Notes under the pieces: model-generated | The model's database searches: none | What the model was told of the DNA's origin: nothing | The model's input: only the letters and a program-made list of their open reading frames with translations | Translations under genes and position numbers: made by a program | DNA from: Solanum dulcamara | Lineage: Eukaryota; Streptophyta; Magnoliopsida; Solanales; Solanaceae | DNA: 64,000 nt | Assembly (NCBI RefSeq): GCF_947179165.1 | Contig: NC_077238.1 | Span: 46,504,293 to 46,568,292 of the forward strand | Reading direction: 5' to 3' | Shown here: piece after piece, positions 46,505 to 56,901 of the stretch | How positions within the stretch are numbered: position 1 is the first letter of the stretch | Layout: each line of letters starts with the position of its first letter

Positions 46505-47415
46505 AATTCTCTCCTAGGACTATTTGGTTGGGACCTTTGTCCTTGTTGAACTTAGGAGGAGGATTATTGGTGGAACCTTGTCCCATAAACTATTGCCCAA
46601 CTTGACCTTTGCCATTGCTACCATAACCAGACTTTTGAAGGTTGGACCCTCCACCATCCACTCTAGCTTTCTTGAACTCTCTAGACCTTTTTCTCAACTT
46701 CTCATCTTCGATTTGTTCGGCATAAATCATCAATCGGGAGATGTCCATCTCCTTGACCAATACGGTTTTTTTTCATTCCTTGGACACCAAGCTTGAGACG
46801 CCGAAAATAAACTTACTCATCCTTTCTCGGGGGTTGGAGACCATAAATGGAGCATACTTGGATAGTTTTGTGAACTTGAGGGCATACTCCCTCACACTCG
46901 TACTCCCTTGAGGGAGGTTGATGAACTCTTGGATCTTGGCCTCCCTAAGCTCCAGCAGAAATAAACAGTTTAGGAAGGCACCTTTGAACTTTTCACATTC
47001 TATTAATCTCCTTTCTTCATTCCTCTAAACAATCCATTGCTCATACCAAACTCGAGCCATGCCTTTTAGTTGGTAAGTCACTAGTTTGACCTTTTCATTC
47101 GGTAGAAGACCCCTAATAGCCGTAATTTGGTGTACCTCATTAATAAAATCCATAGGGTCCTTATCTAGCTTAGAACCATCAAACTCGGGTGGATTCATCC
47201 TTTGAAAACCCCAAATCCGGGAGGATAAATTTTGTACTTGAGGAAGAGGGACACCTTGATGCCCTTGGCGGGCTACAACTTGAACAAATAATGCGATGAT
47301 ATTACAGAACTCGACATGAGTTACCCCTTCCTCATGATGTGGGGTATCCGAAACAGAAGGAGGTTGGCCCTCATAGTTAACCCTTACTCTTGGAGGTGCT
47401 CTTCCATGAGATATT
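46505..47415 (-). pseudogene. G2 gag, broken
   Basis: On the minus strand: MNPPEFDGSKLDKDPMDFIN, then VTYQLKGMARVWYEQW, EFINLPQGSTSVREYALKFT and KLSKYAPFMVSNPRERMSKF, the retrotransposon gag core in its normal order. There are at least two in-frame stops (after WYEQWI and after SLVSKE). A Lys/Arg-rich stretch follows. Confidence 0.82.
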
Positions 47416-47610
47416 AGCTAAAGAGAATAAAATCGATTGTTAGTTAGAGAAAACTTAGGACACTTTAGGTCACGACATGAATTGAAAAAAGTGAAGTCCT
47501 TTCTAAACGTCCCATTGTCTCCTATTCATAGTTGTGGCACACTTCACAACCATGAATAAGACCCTATTTGATGAGGTTTGTGGATGCCAAGGACCATTTC
47601 AAAACATCGT

Positions 47611-47622
47611 GCTCTGATACCA
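47611..47622 (-). other. primer binding site of G2
   Basis: GCTCTGATACCA, the exact reverse complement of TGGTATCAGAGC, a few bases from the LTR end. Confidence 0.88.
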
Positions 47623-47626
47623 AGTT

Positions 47627-49883
47627 TTTCATGACCTAAGCCTAGGGCCTATACGTGATATGACAAATGAGACATCTAGAGGTACCTCACCCAAGTCTCT
47701 TTGCATTGATTAACCATTTCATTGGTAGTGATAAACAAATCAAGAGAAAAAATAAAGGATATAGGGACTAAGGGGATTCACATTAATAAGAGTCAAAGAC
47801 AACATAACATCCTTTACTATGTACAATAATATCTTCTACATTAAGACTTGACGGGGGCTAAGATATGTCCCTAGCTCACCCTTAAGATTAAGTCAAAAAT
47901 ACCAAACTTAATTTAAATGTATAAACATAACATAAGCTAAATAAGATAGGAGTGTCGTTCCTAGAACATGGGAACTCACCAAAGTGGTAGTCTTTAATTC
48001 TCAACTTAGCCATACGTAGGAGAGTGTAGAGTGACGCCGGTCCTTACATGGTGATATCATGTAGGCAAAAGTATGAGTTAGTACTTTGAATGTACTAAGT
48101 ATGTGAGTATGCTATGAAATGAAGAACATAAGAGAAATACATGTATAAGCAATATGCATAAGTGAATACATGCAGGAGAAATCGTCATGTGAATCCTTAA
48201 AGCATTCATTTTGTGGGGAATTGACCATAACTGACATTTAAGACCATGTGAGCTATTATATGAATCCAACATAACCCCCTACATTGGCACGGAGAGACTA
48301 TTTATCAGGTAGAACTCCGTCAACTTTAAACATTCTTTAACTTTAATGCCTAATCATGGATCCACTAGCCTAAAATAGCCAATGAGGGACCCTATGGTGG
48401 CACATAGTTAATGCAACATGAGACTTTACTTAAGGACCCCTTCGGTCGAGCCCCCATCTACATGCACATTCGCTTTTAGGACAAGTCCCATGGAATAAAA
48501 TTTAAACATTAATATAATATAGGCATTATATAACTTTAACATAAAAATATCAATCGGTGGAATAGCTCATTAAAACCTTTCGTTTGATTTAATGCGAGAA
48601 TTGTCCTTTCACATTGAAACCTTAATTTGGCTAAGAAGCCCTTCATCAATCAATCATTTCATAAAGACTCTCTTCCACAAGCATTTACTTCATAATATTC
48701 ATTTGGAGTCAAACTTCATTTCAACTTTGCTTTATCATAAAAAAACTAGGTGGGTTCATTTTGTAAAAATCCTTTGATGTCTTTAAAGAATTCTTGTATG
48801 CTGAGAGTAATGGAAATGCATAAAATACTCATTCTTAAAGCAACCCACCATATATGTCTTAAAACTCTTTTCAATCTTTCATATAGGCACTTTAATAACA
48901 TATCAACTTTATGAAATCAAGAGCCAATATCTATCAATATATGTAAAGAAACTTCAATTATATCATAATTTATGCATTTAAAGTTATCATGTAAAATCCC
49001 ATAAGATTTCATCATTTGGAATTAAAATGCTAGGTTGAGAAAATATTTGGGGTCCATGGGTGGAAGGACCCACAGATGAAAACCCACATACCTTTAGGGA
49101 AACCAAATCCCTAAGAATACTTGAGGAAGAAAGGATACTTGAAAGCCTTGAATTTGAAAACCCTAGTCTTTGCTTGAAGCCCTTGGAAGAATTTGAGAGG
49201 GGAGGATTTGTGTTGGAGAAGTTAGAGTGAAATAAATGAGGACTTTGAAGGGTCTAGGGTCTTTAGATAGGTGAATTGTTTCCTTCAAAATAATACCACT
49301 TTGGGTTAAAATACAGGAAAAGACCAAAATATCCCTTTAAAGATCTGGCCGGAAGAGACTTCACAAGGACTCTTCACGGTCCGTGGTGCTCACCACAATC
49401 CGTGGTGGGGTCCCATGATAAGGGACTTAGAGAAATTTAGAAAAGGGACTTGCAGGTTAGTCTCTGAAGTTTCTTCACGGTCACCCTGACGGTCCATGAA
49501 ACGCATCACAACCCGTGTAAGGTGATCGTGGTATAGGTCCTTTAAGAGGCCTATAGAAGTGGCCACCATGGACACTGCATAGTCTGTGAAAGTCTCTATG
49601 GCTCATGGATCCTACCTTGGGAAAATTCCTAAGGACTTTGGGGAGGTCTCACCATGGAGGGCTTCATAGACCGTGGTGCTTACCACGGTCCGTGGTCCTC
49701 CATCGTGGTTTGTTCTCTGCAGACTGAGCCTCTCTACCACGGTTGCACACCATAGTCCGTGGTGCCTACCACAATCTGTAAAGGCTTCTGTGGTCAGCTT
49801 CTTGTTCCAATTTTCTGCAACTTTTTTGAGAATTCATCCTTGGTTCCTTGGTTTAGGACCTTTCACATTTCTAGTGTATTACA
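47627..49883 (-). repeat. 5' LTR of G2
   Basis: On the minus strand it starts TGTAATACACTAGAAATGTG and ends GGCTTAGGTCATGA before the primer site. The terminal CA is intact but the adjoining TG-side base has changed (TTTTTCATGACC). A stretch at 49,370-49,800 is full of CCACGGTCCGTGG-type motifs. Confidence 0.8.
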
Positions 49884-50127
49884 GTCCTAAGGACCCATTA
49901 AAGTCTAGAATAGAGGCATGTTTAGACGTTTCAAGTTGATGTAAGTCCATTTTGGACCTTTGGTTGGAGTTTACGTTCCTTGACTTCTTTGTTGAGTTGA
50001 TACTTCTGCTTATCTTAGTATGTTTCTTTTACCTTATGTATATGATGTATGCAAAGATGGCTTGGTTGGGATCCTTTGGGTTCCCAATCATCATGTCACG
50101 TCTAGACCCTAGGCTTGGGTCATGACA
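49884..50127 (+). repeat. 3' part of the G3 5' LTR
   Basis: Matches 56,152-56,397 in order (GTTTAGACGTTTCAAGTTG, CTAGGCTTGGGTC[A/G]TGACA). Its left edge coincides with the outer edge of the G2 LTR. Confidence 0.85.
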
Positions 50128-50131
50128 AATT

Positions 50132-50143
50132 TGGTATCAGAGC
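50132..50143 (+). other. primer binding site of G3
   Basis: TGGTATCAGAGC, exact, 4 bases after the LTR end. Confidence 0.9.
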
Positions 50144-50640
50144 TCAAGGTTTAGAAATATCCAAGGGAGTCTAACATGCCGCGTTAACTAGAGTCTTATT
50201 CATTGGTATGAAGTGCGTCACATCAATGAATAGGACGTTACGAAGCATCTCAGGAAAATCTCACTTCTTTCACAATCTATGTTGTGCGGTAAAGTGGTAA
50301 TCTACGTGGTTTTCCTCTAATACCTGTTCTTTGCAATTTTCAAAAATATACCTCCACGAAGATACCTCACTTGAAGGAATGTGGTTTAATAGGAGCAACA
50401 AGATCTGAATGATCCCTTGAATGACCAACTCTTCAACGTTAAGTTTTGAGCGGCCTTCCAAGTGGTTGCTCGATCTATGATGGCAGAAGCCAATCGTGTG
50501 GTGGTTGCTCCCATGAACCCAAGTGTGGGTACAACTACAACAAGAATTACTTATGGAGGCCAAGTGCAACAAGATGCTCAAGTGAAACCAAATGGTGGTT
50601 AACACAACAATTGATTTTATGTTCTTCATGGTAGGAAAAA
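50144..50640 (+). other. G3 leader and gag remnant
   Basis: Where a gag gene of over 1 kb should lie there are only 500 bp. The last 40 bp read FYVLHGRKKV in the frame that enters the protease, matching YFYALHGRQEV of G2. The rest has no recognisable gag motif, so most of gag was deleted. Confidence 0.6.
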
Positions 50641-51950
50641 GGTGACTCCCAATGTTGTTACCGATATGTTATGGGTCTTTCACTATGATGATTATGCCTT
50701 ACTTAATACGGGTGCAAATTTGTCTTTTCTTACTCCTTATGTGGCCATGAGATTTTATTTTAGCTTTGAAACATTGTTAGAGCCTTTTTTTCGTTTATAC
50801 TCCCATAGGTTAGTCGGTTATAGCTAAAATAGTCTTTATAAGTTGTCCAGTTTCGCTTTTCCATAAAGTTACTCTATGTGATCTAGTTGAGGTTGAGATG
50901 ACCTATTTTGATGTCATCCTTGTTATGGATTGGCTATATATATATATGTTATGCTTATATTGATTATAGAGCCCAAGTGGTTAAGTTCTAATTTCCTAAT
51001 GAGCTGGTCCTAGAATGGAAGGGTAGTAATTCCGTATTCAAAGGTCAATTCATTTTATGCCTTAAAGCTCAGAAAATGACTTCCAAGTATTGAATCTACC
51101 ATCTTGTACGGGTTAGGGATACTAATTCTGAAGCCCATATTCTAGAGTCAGTCCCTATTGTTATTGAGTTTCTGGATGTGTTTCCCAATGATCTACCCGG
51201 CATTCCTTCTAAAAGGAAAATTAAATTTGGCATAGACCTTCTTCTTGATACTCAACCCTTTTTTATTCCTCCTTATCGAATGGCTCTGGCGGAACTAAAG
51301 TTGTTAAAGGATCAATTTAAAGATTTGTTAGATAAAGGTTTCATTAGACCAAGTATATCCCCATGGGGTGCTCCCGTGTTATTTGTTAGAAAGAAGAATG
51401 GTTCGCTACGTATATGTATTGACTACCATCAATTGAACAAAGTAACCATCAAAAATTAATATCCAATTCTGAGGATAGATGATTGGTTTTACCAATTGCA
51501 AGGGGCAAGTTCCTTCTCTAAGATTGATTTCCATTTTGGTTACCACCAAGTAAGGGTAAGGGAATGTGATATTCCCAAGATGATATTTCAAACAAGGTAT
51601 GACCATTATGAGTTCTTAGTTATGTTGTTTGGTTTGACCAATGCCTCTGCTCTATTCATAGACTTGATGAATAGGATATTCAAACAATATTTGGACATGT
51701 TTGTAATTATGTTTATCGATGATATCTTGGTTTACTCTCGAAATAAAGAGGAGCATGCTAATCATTTGAGGATTGTATTGCAAACTTTAAGGGATAACAA
51801 ATTATTTGCCAAATTCAATTAGTGTGAGATTTGGCTAAGGGAGGTTGCATTCGTTGGTTAGATTATGTCTGATGAAGGGATTATGGTTGATCCTAAGAAA
51901 ATCGAGGTGGTTAAGAATTGGCTTAAACCATAGCTCCTTTATGTATTAGA
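50641..51950 (+). pseudogene. G3 protease and reverse transcriptase, broken
   Basis: Protease-like NTGANLSFLTPYVAMRF (about 50,717-50,767) has Asn in place of the catalytic Asp. [22 protein letters not shown] (51,180 on), [40 protein letters not shown], and the catalytic [15 protein letters not shown] (about 51,714-51,758). A TAA near 51,457 splits it and a TAG follows LFAKFN at about 51,820. Confidence 0.86.
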
Positions 51951-52530
51951 AGTTTCTTTGGCCTAGCTAGATATTATAGAAGATTTGTAGAATGATTTTC
52001 ATTGATCTCGTCACCTTTGACTAAGTGACTCAAAAAAAGTGAAGTTCCAATGGTTGGAAGCTTGTGAGAAGAGTTTCTAAGAGTTGAAAGATCGCCTTAC
52101 TACCACTTCTATTTTGACCTTGCTAGAAGGGTCCGATGGTTTTGTCGTGTATTGTAATGCTTCAAGGGTTGGTTTTAGTTGTGTTTTGATGCAACATGGT
52201 AAGGTGATAGCCTATGCTTCTAGACAACTTAAGATGCTTGAAAGGAACTATCTAACTCATGACTTGGAACTAGCGGCGATAGTGTTTGCCTTTAAGATTT
52301 GGAGACAATATCTTTGTGGTGTCAATGTGGATGTGTTCACCGACCATAAGAGTTTACAATATGTTTTTAAGCAAAAGGACTTGAACCTTCAACAAAGGAG
52401 ATGACTTAAATTATTGAAGGGATATGATATGAGTGTATTGTACCATACAGGTAAAGCCAATGTAGTTGCTGATATACTAAGTAGATTATCCATGATAGTG
52501 TTGCGTATATTGAGGAATGCAAGAAGGAAT
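51951..52530 (+). pseudogene. G3 RNase H
   Basis: A connection piece (SFFGLARYYRRFV, about 51,950) leads to RNase H in 52084-52404: [56 protein letters not shown] at 52402-52404 stands where Trp is usual. The next segment, LKGYDMSVLYHTGKANVVAD, ends the domain. The first catalytic position reads Asn (YCNAS) rather than Asp. Confidence 0.84.
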
Positions 52531-54060
52531 TGGTTAAAAATGTTCATAGATTGGCACGTTTTGGTGTGCGTTTGGTTGATTCTAATGATAGAGGTATCTT
52601 TATTCAAAATGGTTCAAAATTATCTCTTGTGGTGGATGTCAAGGCCAAGCAAGATAATGATCCAATGTTGGTTGAATTAAAGAAGTCAGTTCTCGAAAAA
52701 GCCATTGAGTCTTTCTCGCAAGGGAGAGATAGGGTACTTCATTACCAATGTTGTTTGTGTGTTCCTAATGTTGATGGGTTAAGAGAGTTGATATTGAATA
52801 AGGCTCATAGTTCTTGTTATTTAATTTGTTCGGGATATACCAAGATGTATCATGATTTAAGAGAAGTGTATTGGTGGAATGGTATGAAGAAAGACATAGC
52901 GGAATTTGTGGCTAAGTGTCCAAATTGTCAATAAGGTCAAGTTGAGCATCAAAAACTGAGAGGTTTAGCTCAAGACATTGAAATTCCTACTTGGAAGTGG
53001 GAAGATGTGAATATGGACTTTGTAATGGGTTTGTCTCATACTAAGAAGAAATATGATTCCATTTGAGTTGTTGTAGATCAAATGACTAAGTCGGCTCATT
53101 TTCTACCGGTTAAGACTCCTTATGGCACCGAAGATTATGCCAAGTTGTATATTCTCGAATTGGTAAGACTTCATGGTATTCCCTTGTCCATTATATCAGA
53201 CTGAGGTACTCAATTCACTTCACACTTTTGGAAGTAGTTTTAGAAGGGTGTTAGTACAAAAGTTAAGTACCACTTTCCATTCTCAAACTGACGGTCAAGC
53301 CGAAAGAATGATTCAAACTCTAGAGGATATGTTGAGAGTGTGTGTGATTGATTTTAAAGGATGTTTGGATGAGCATCTACTATTGATTGAGTTTTCCTAC
53401 AATAATAGTTATCACACTAGCATCCTAATGGTTCCTTTTGAAGCATTGTATGGGAGAAGATGTAGGTCCCCGGTGGTATGGTTTGAAGTAGGTGAAATAG
53501 CCTTGATTGGTCCAAATTTGGTAGTAGATGCTATGGAGAAGGTGTTACTCATAAGGGAGAGGTTGAAGATGGCACAAAGTCATCAAAAGTCCTATTCGGA
53601 TGCTAGAAAAAGGGAGCTTGAATTTGAGGTGGAAGATTGGGTCTATTTGAAGGTTTCACCCATGAAGGGTGTAATGTGTTTTGGTAAGAAAGAAAAATTA
53701 AGTCTTAGATATGTTTGACCTTATAGGATATTGAGGCATATTGGCAAAGTAGCTTATGAGTTAGATTTGCCATCTAAGTTGGCTATAGTTCATCCGGTGT
53801 GTCATGTGTCGATGTTGAGAAAGTTTGTAGGTGATTCAAACTCTATTGTGCCATTTTAAGGCATGAATTTTGAAGAAAATTTGACTTATGAGGAGGTTCC
53901 GGTGGAAATGTTAGACTGGCAAGTGAAGAAGCTAAGAAACAAAGAGGTCGTGTCCATCAAAGTATTATTGAGAAATGAACAAGTAGAGAGTGCAACTTGG
54001 GAAGCGGATGCGGACATGATGAAACAATACCTGTATATCTTTTCCTTTACTCAAGCCTAA
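52531..54060 (+). pseudogene. G3 integrase and chromodomain, broken
   Basis: The zinc finger ends KCPNCQ and is followed by a TAA at 52932. The core continues [30 protein letters not shown], then ISD-stop-GTQFTS (TGA at about 53,202 where Arg is usual). Frame 53173-53718 gives FHSQTDGQAERMIQTLEDML, FSYNNSYHTSILMVPFEALY and SPMKGVMCFGKKEKLS. The last piece (53863-54060) has LTYEEVPVEMLDWQVKKLRN and VLLRNEQVESATWEADADM, a chromodomain. Confidence 0.86.
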
Positions 54061-54296
54061 GGTAGTAAGTTATTCTTATTCAAATCGATTGAACTCCTAC
54101 GTACTCAGTTCCTCCTATGTCATTTATATGCATGCATGTTCATGAAAGTTGATTTTTAAGTCATGTTTTATGCTAGGTTTGTAATTTTCATGTTATAAGC
54201 ATTATAAGGTATCATTATATTCATGTTGGGTTCTGTTCGTCTTTCCTATACTAGTTGAATCTTATTTGAGGACAAATTTTCCCAAGGGGGAGATAT
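54061..54296 (+). other. G3 3' untranslated region and polypurine tract
   Basis: Ends TTGAGGACAAATTTTCCCAA followed by GGGGGAGATA, the purine tract that primes plus-strand synthesis just before the LTR. Confidence 0.7.
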
Positions 54297-56397
54297 TATA
54301 AGACCTCAAAAATAGGAAAGCTGGATCGAAAAGGAAAACTCAAGAAGAGTCAACTGACCCTAAGTTTATGAGTCCCTCTACAACTTGTAGTTATTCATAT
54401 GACTCATAGGGACGAGTTGTATAGTGAACTTTAGGGCTTGTATAGAAATATTCTAGTAGAATTCCTTTGACTCAACAGGATGAGTTGTCTTCCTGTTGAC
54501 GAGTCGTAAGGATGACTCGTACAAAAACTTCAGAGACCCATAAAGACTTGTAGGACAAATGGTATTGACAAGTCGTAAAGGAGTTTACGAGTAGTTACAA
54601 TGACTCGTAAGAAAAGACCAGAGACCCCAAAATTAGGATCTTCTCTGAAACCTTCACGACAACTCAAGTCTATGAGTCATAGACTTGAGGACGACTCATA
54701 GAACCCTAGTCGTACGTTCAAAATCTGATATTAATAAAGGGCAATATTGGCCTTTTCCAAAGTTTGGTTCAATGTATCTAGACACTATTATGGTCAAGTT
54801 CAAGCATATAACTACCCTACCTTTTGAATTCCCTCTATTCTAAATCACTCTTCAAATTTCTCTAAGGCAAGATCACAAATCCTCTCAAGCTCTTCTCCAA
54901 ATTTTAATCTAGGGTTTCAAAAGCAATTAGATTCTTCTTCAATTTCTGAGTAAATCCACCAAGGTATGCGGGGATTTATGCATGGGTTTCTTTCATCCAT
55001 GGAGTCCCAAGGTTACCTCAAAGTTTTCTTCAAATTTCAATTGTCTATTAACTTTAGTTTTGATGAATTGCATTGGGCTGTTTAAATTTCGTTTTGAGAT
55101 GTTATCAATGATCATTATAAGTATGTTCCTACATGAATTGCACGATTTCAAGTTGAACTATGAATGACCATGCATTAAGCTATTTCAATCATGATTTTGA
55201 AGTTCAAATATTAGTTTATATGAATTATGGTTATGAAGTTCTATGATTTCTAAACAAAAGCTTTTACGAATGAAGTTGAGATTCATGATTTAATGATGAA
55301 TGTTATGAGGATGATTATTATGATCTAAGAAAGTTATTATGGAGTGATAAGTATAATTTTCACACAAATCATGTTTAAGATGGTGATAAAGACATTTCTC
55401 ACCAAAGTTTATGGATTCTTATGAATCACTGAAGTGAATGAGCTAATCTATGATTATTTTTCATGATGAAGTTAATGATGATACTCCTACATTCTAATAA
55501 ATTCCGTTGGGATATTGAATAAGCATCGAGATGACTTATATGTGGGGTTCGATCCGGTAATGTAGTTAGTTACCCAAGGTAATCCTAGTAGCAACCTAAA
55601 GTCCCAAACTACATTTCCCCCGTATGTTGCCTTTATGGCTTAGCTAGTGGATCCATATATATCTCACAAAGTTAAAGTTGTTCTCACGGAGTCTACCTTA
55701 ACAAGTAGACTCTCTCTTCTCGATGTGAGAGTTACATCGAATTCCATTTTATAGCTTGTATGGTCTTAAAATATCGGTTCAAGGTCTTATCTCACATAAG
55801 TTGTATGCAAAGATATGTGGTTTACTATCAAGTTTTATGATTCATTGACCATAAGTTTTCATATGTTTTCAATTGTTTAAGCTTCATTCATGTTCATTAT
55901 GATTGGTCATGCATCCTATGCCATATTGTTCATGTCCTATTACTTGTTCATGCATAACTTACATACTTAGTACCTTTTATGTACTAACACATATTTTTTC
56001 TTCATTTTCTCATAATGTAGGGACAGACTATACTTACGCTCCTCACATTCGTGGCTAGAGTTACTTAGTTCTCAATAATTGGTGGGTCCTTATTCTTTGA
56101 GGACATGACTTTTCTTTTATATTGCAATTTGACTTTCTCTGTGAGCTAGGATCTTGTCCTGAGCCCCCATCAAAGTCTAGAATAGAGGCATGTTTAGACG
56201 TTTCAAGTTGGCGAAAGTCCATTTTGTACTTTTGGTTGGAGTTTACTTTCCTTGACTTTTATATTGAGTTGATACTTTCATTTATAAGTATGTTTCTTTT
56301 ACCTTATATATGTGATCTATGCTAAGATGGTTTGGATGGGATCCTTCGGGTTTTTGATCGCCGTGTCACATTTAGGCCCTAGGCTTGGGTCGTGACA
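54297..56397 (+). repeat. 3' LTR of G3
   Basis: About 2.1 kb from TATAAGACC (expected TGTAAGACC, one change) to GGGTCGTGACA. It contains many GACTCGTA / GACTCATA / ACGAGT motifs at 54,395-54,715. Its end repeats the 5' LTR remnant. Confidence 0.83.
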
Positions 56398-56886
56398 CTG
56401 TTCCATGGCTCTCAGATGACCAACAACCCGAGGAAAGGTAGACTCGGCCTCTATCAAGATCTCTAACGCCCCACGGAGTGGCAAAGACAATCCTCTCATG
56501 AATTCCCAACTCATATCTCAATCCAAAGGGGATGATGTGGGGTTATGCCCAACCCACTCAAGAAACTCCATGACATAATACGATATTGAGGATGAACCCT
56601 ACTAGGGAACTACTAACCCATCTTTGGCCTGAAAATCATCTGCCGAAACTCTGGTAGAACCTTCTGACGCTTCGACTAGGTCCATCGAAAAACTTGTTCT
56701 ATCCATCTAAGAAAGAATGGATACCAAATGATTAGTTTAGAGATTATTCAAATCAAGGACACACGATAAGGAGTCAAAGTCATAATTCCCTAAAAATGCC
56801 CTATTGCTTCCCAAAGATAGGATACGGATGTCTCTGCAGGCTCTATTAGGAATTGCCCTCATAATAACGATGCCGGTCAACCTAGA
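56398..56886 (-). pseudogene. gag 5' fragment of the block B gypsy element
   Basis: Minus-strand sequence downstream of a primer site. The frame 56514-56317 gives FMRGLSLPLRGALEILIEAE...FPRVVGHLRAME, the pattern of the C-terminal gag helix region in these elements. It is cut at 56,397 by G3. Confidence 0.5.
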
Positions 56887-56898
56887 GCTCAGATACCA
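56887..56898 (-). other. primer binding site of the block B element
   Basis: On the minus strand TGGTATCTGAGC, one base from the usual TGGTATCAGAGC, 3 bases from the LTR. Confidence 0.75.
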
Positions 56899-56901
56899 AT
56901 T

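Larger units (their letters stand above)
32403..49883 (-). mobile_element. G2: Ty3/gypsy element, 3'-truncated, split by an L1 LINE
   Basis: Read on the minus strand: 5' LTR 49883-47627, primer site, gag, zinc knuckle, protease, RT up to 45612, then an L1 insertion, then RT, RNase H and integrase down to about 32,403. The chromodomain and 3' LTR are missing. The two halves of RT join at the codons for MELKEL, where the LINE sits. Frames carry several stops. Confidence 0.88.
49884..56397 (+). mobile_element. G3: Ty3/gypsy chromovirus, plus strand, 5' LTR truncated by G2
   Basis: Contains the last 244 bp of the 5' LTR (49884-50127), primer site, protease, RT, RNase H, integrase, chromodomain and a complete 3' LTR (54297-56397). 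The 5' LTR remnant matches the end of the 3' LTR (AAAGTCTAGAATAGAGGCAT in both). Most of gag is deleted. It interrupts the gag region of a minus-strand element at 56,398. Confidence 0.88.
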
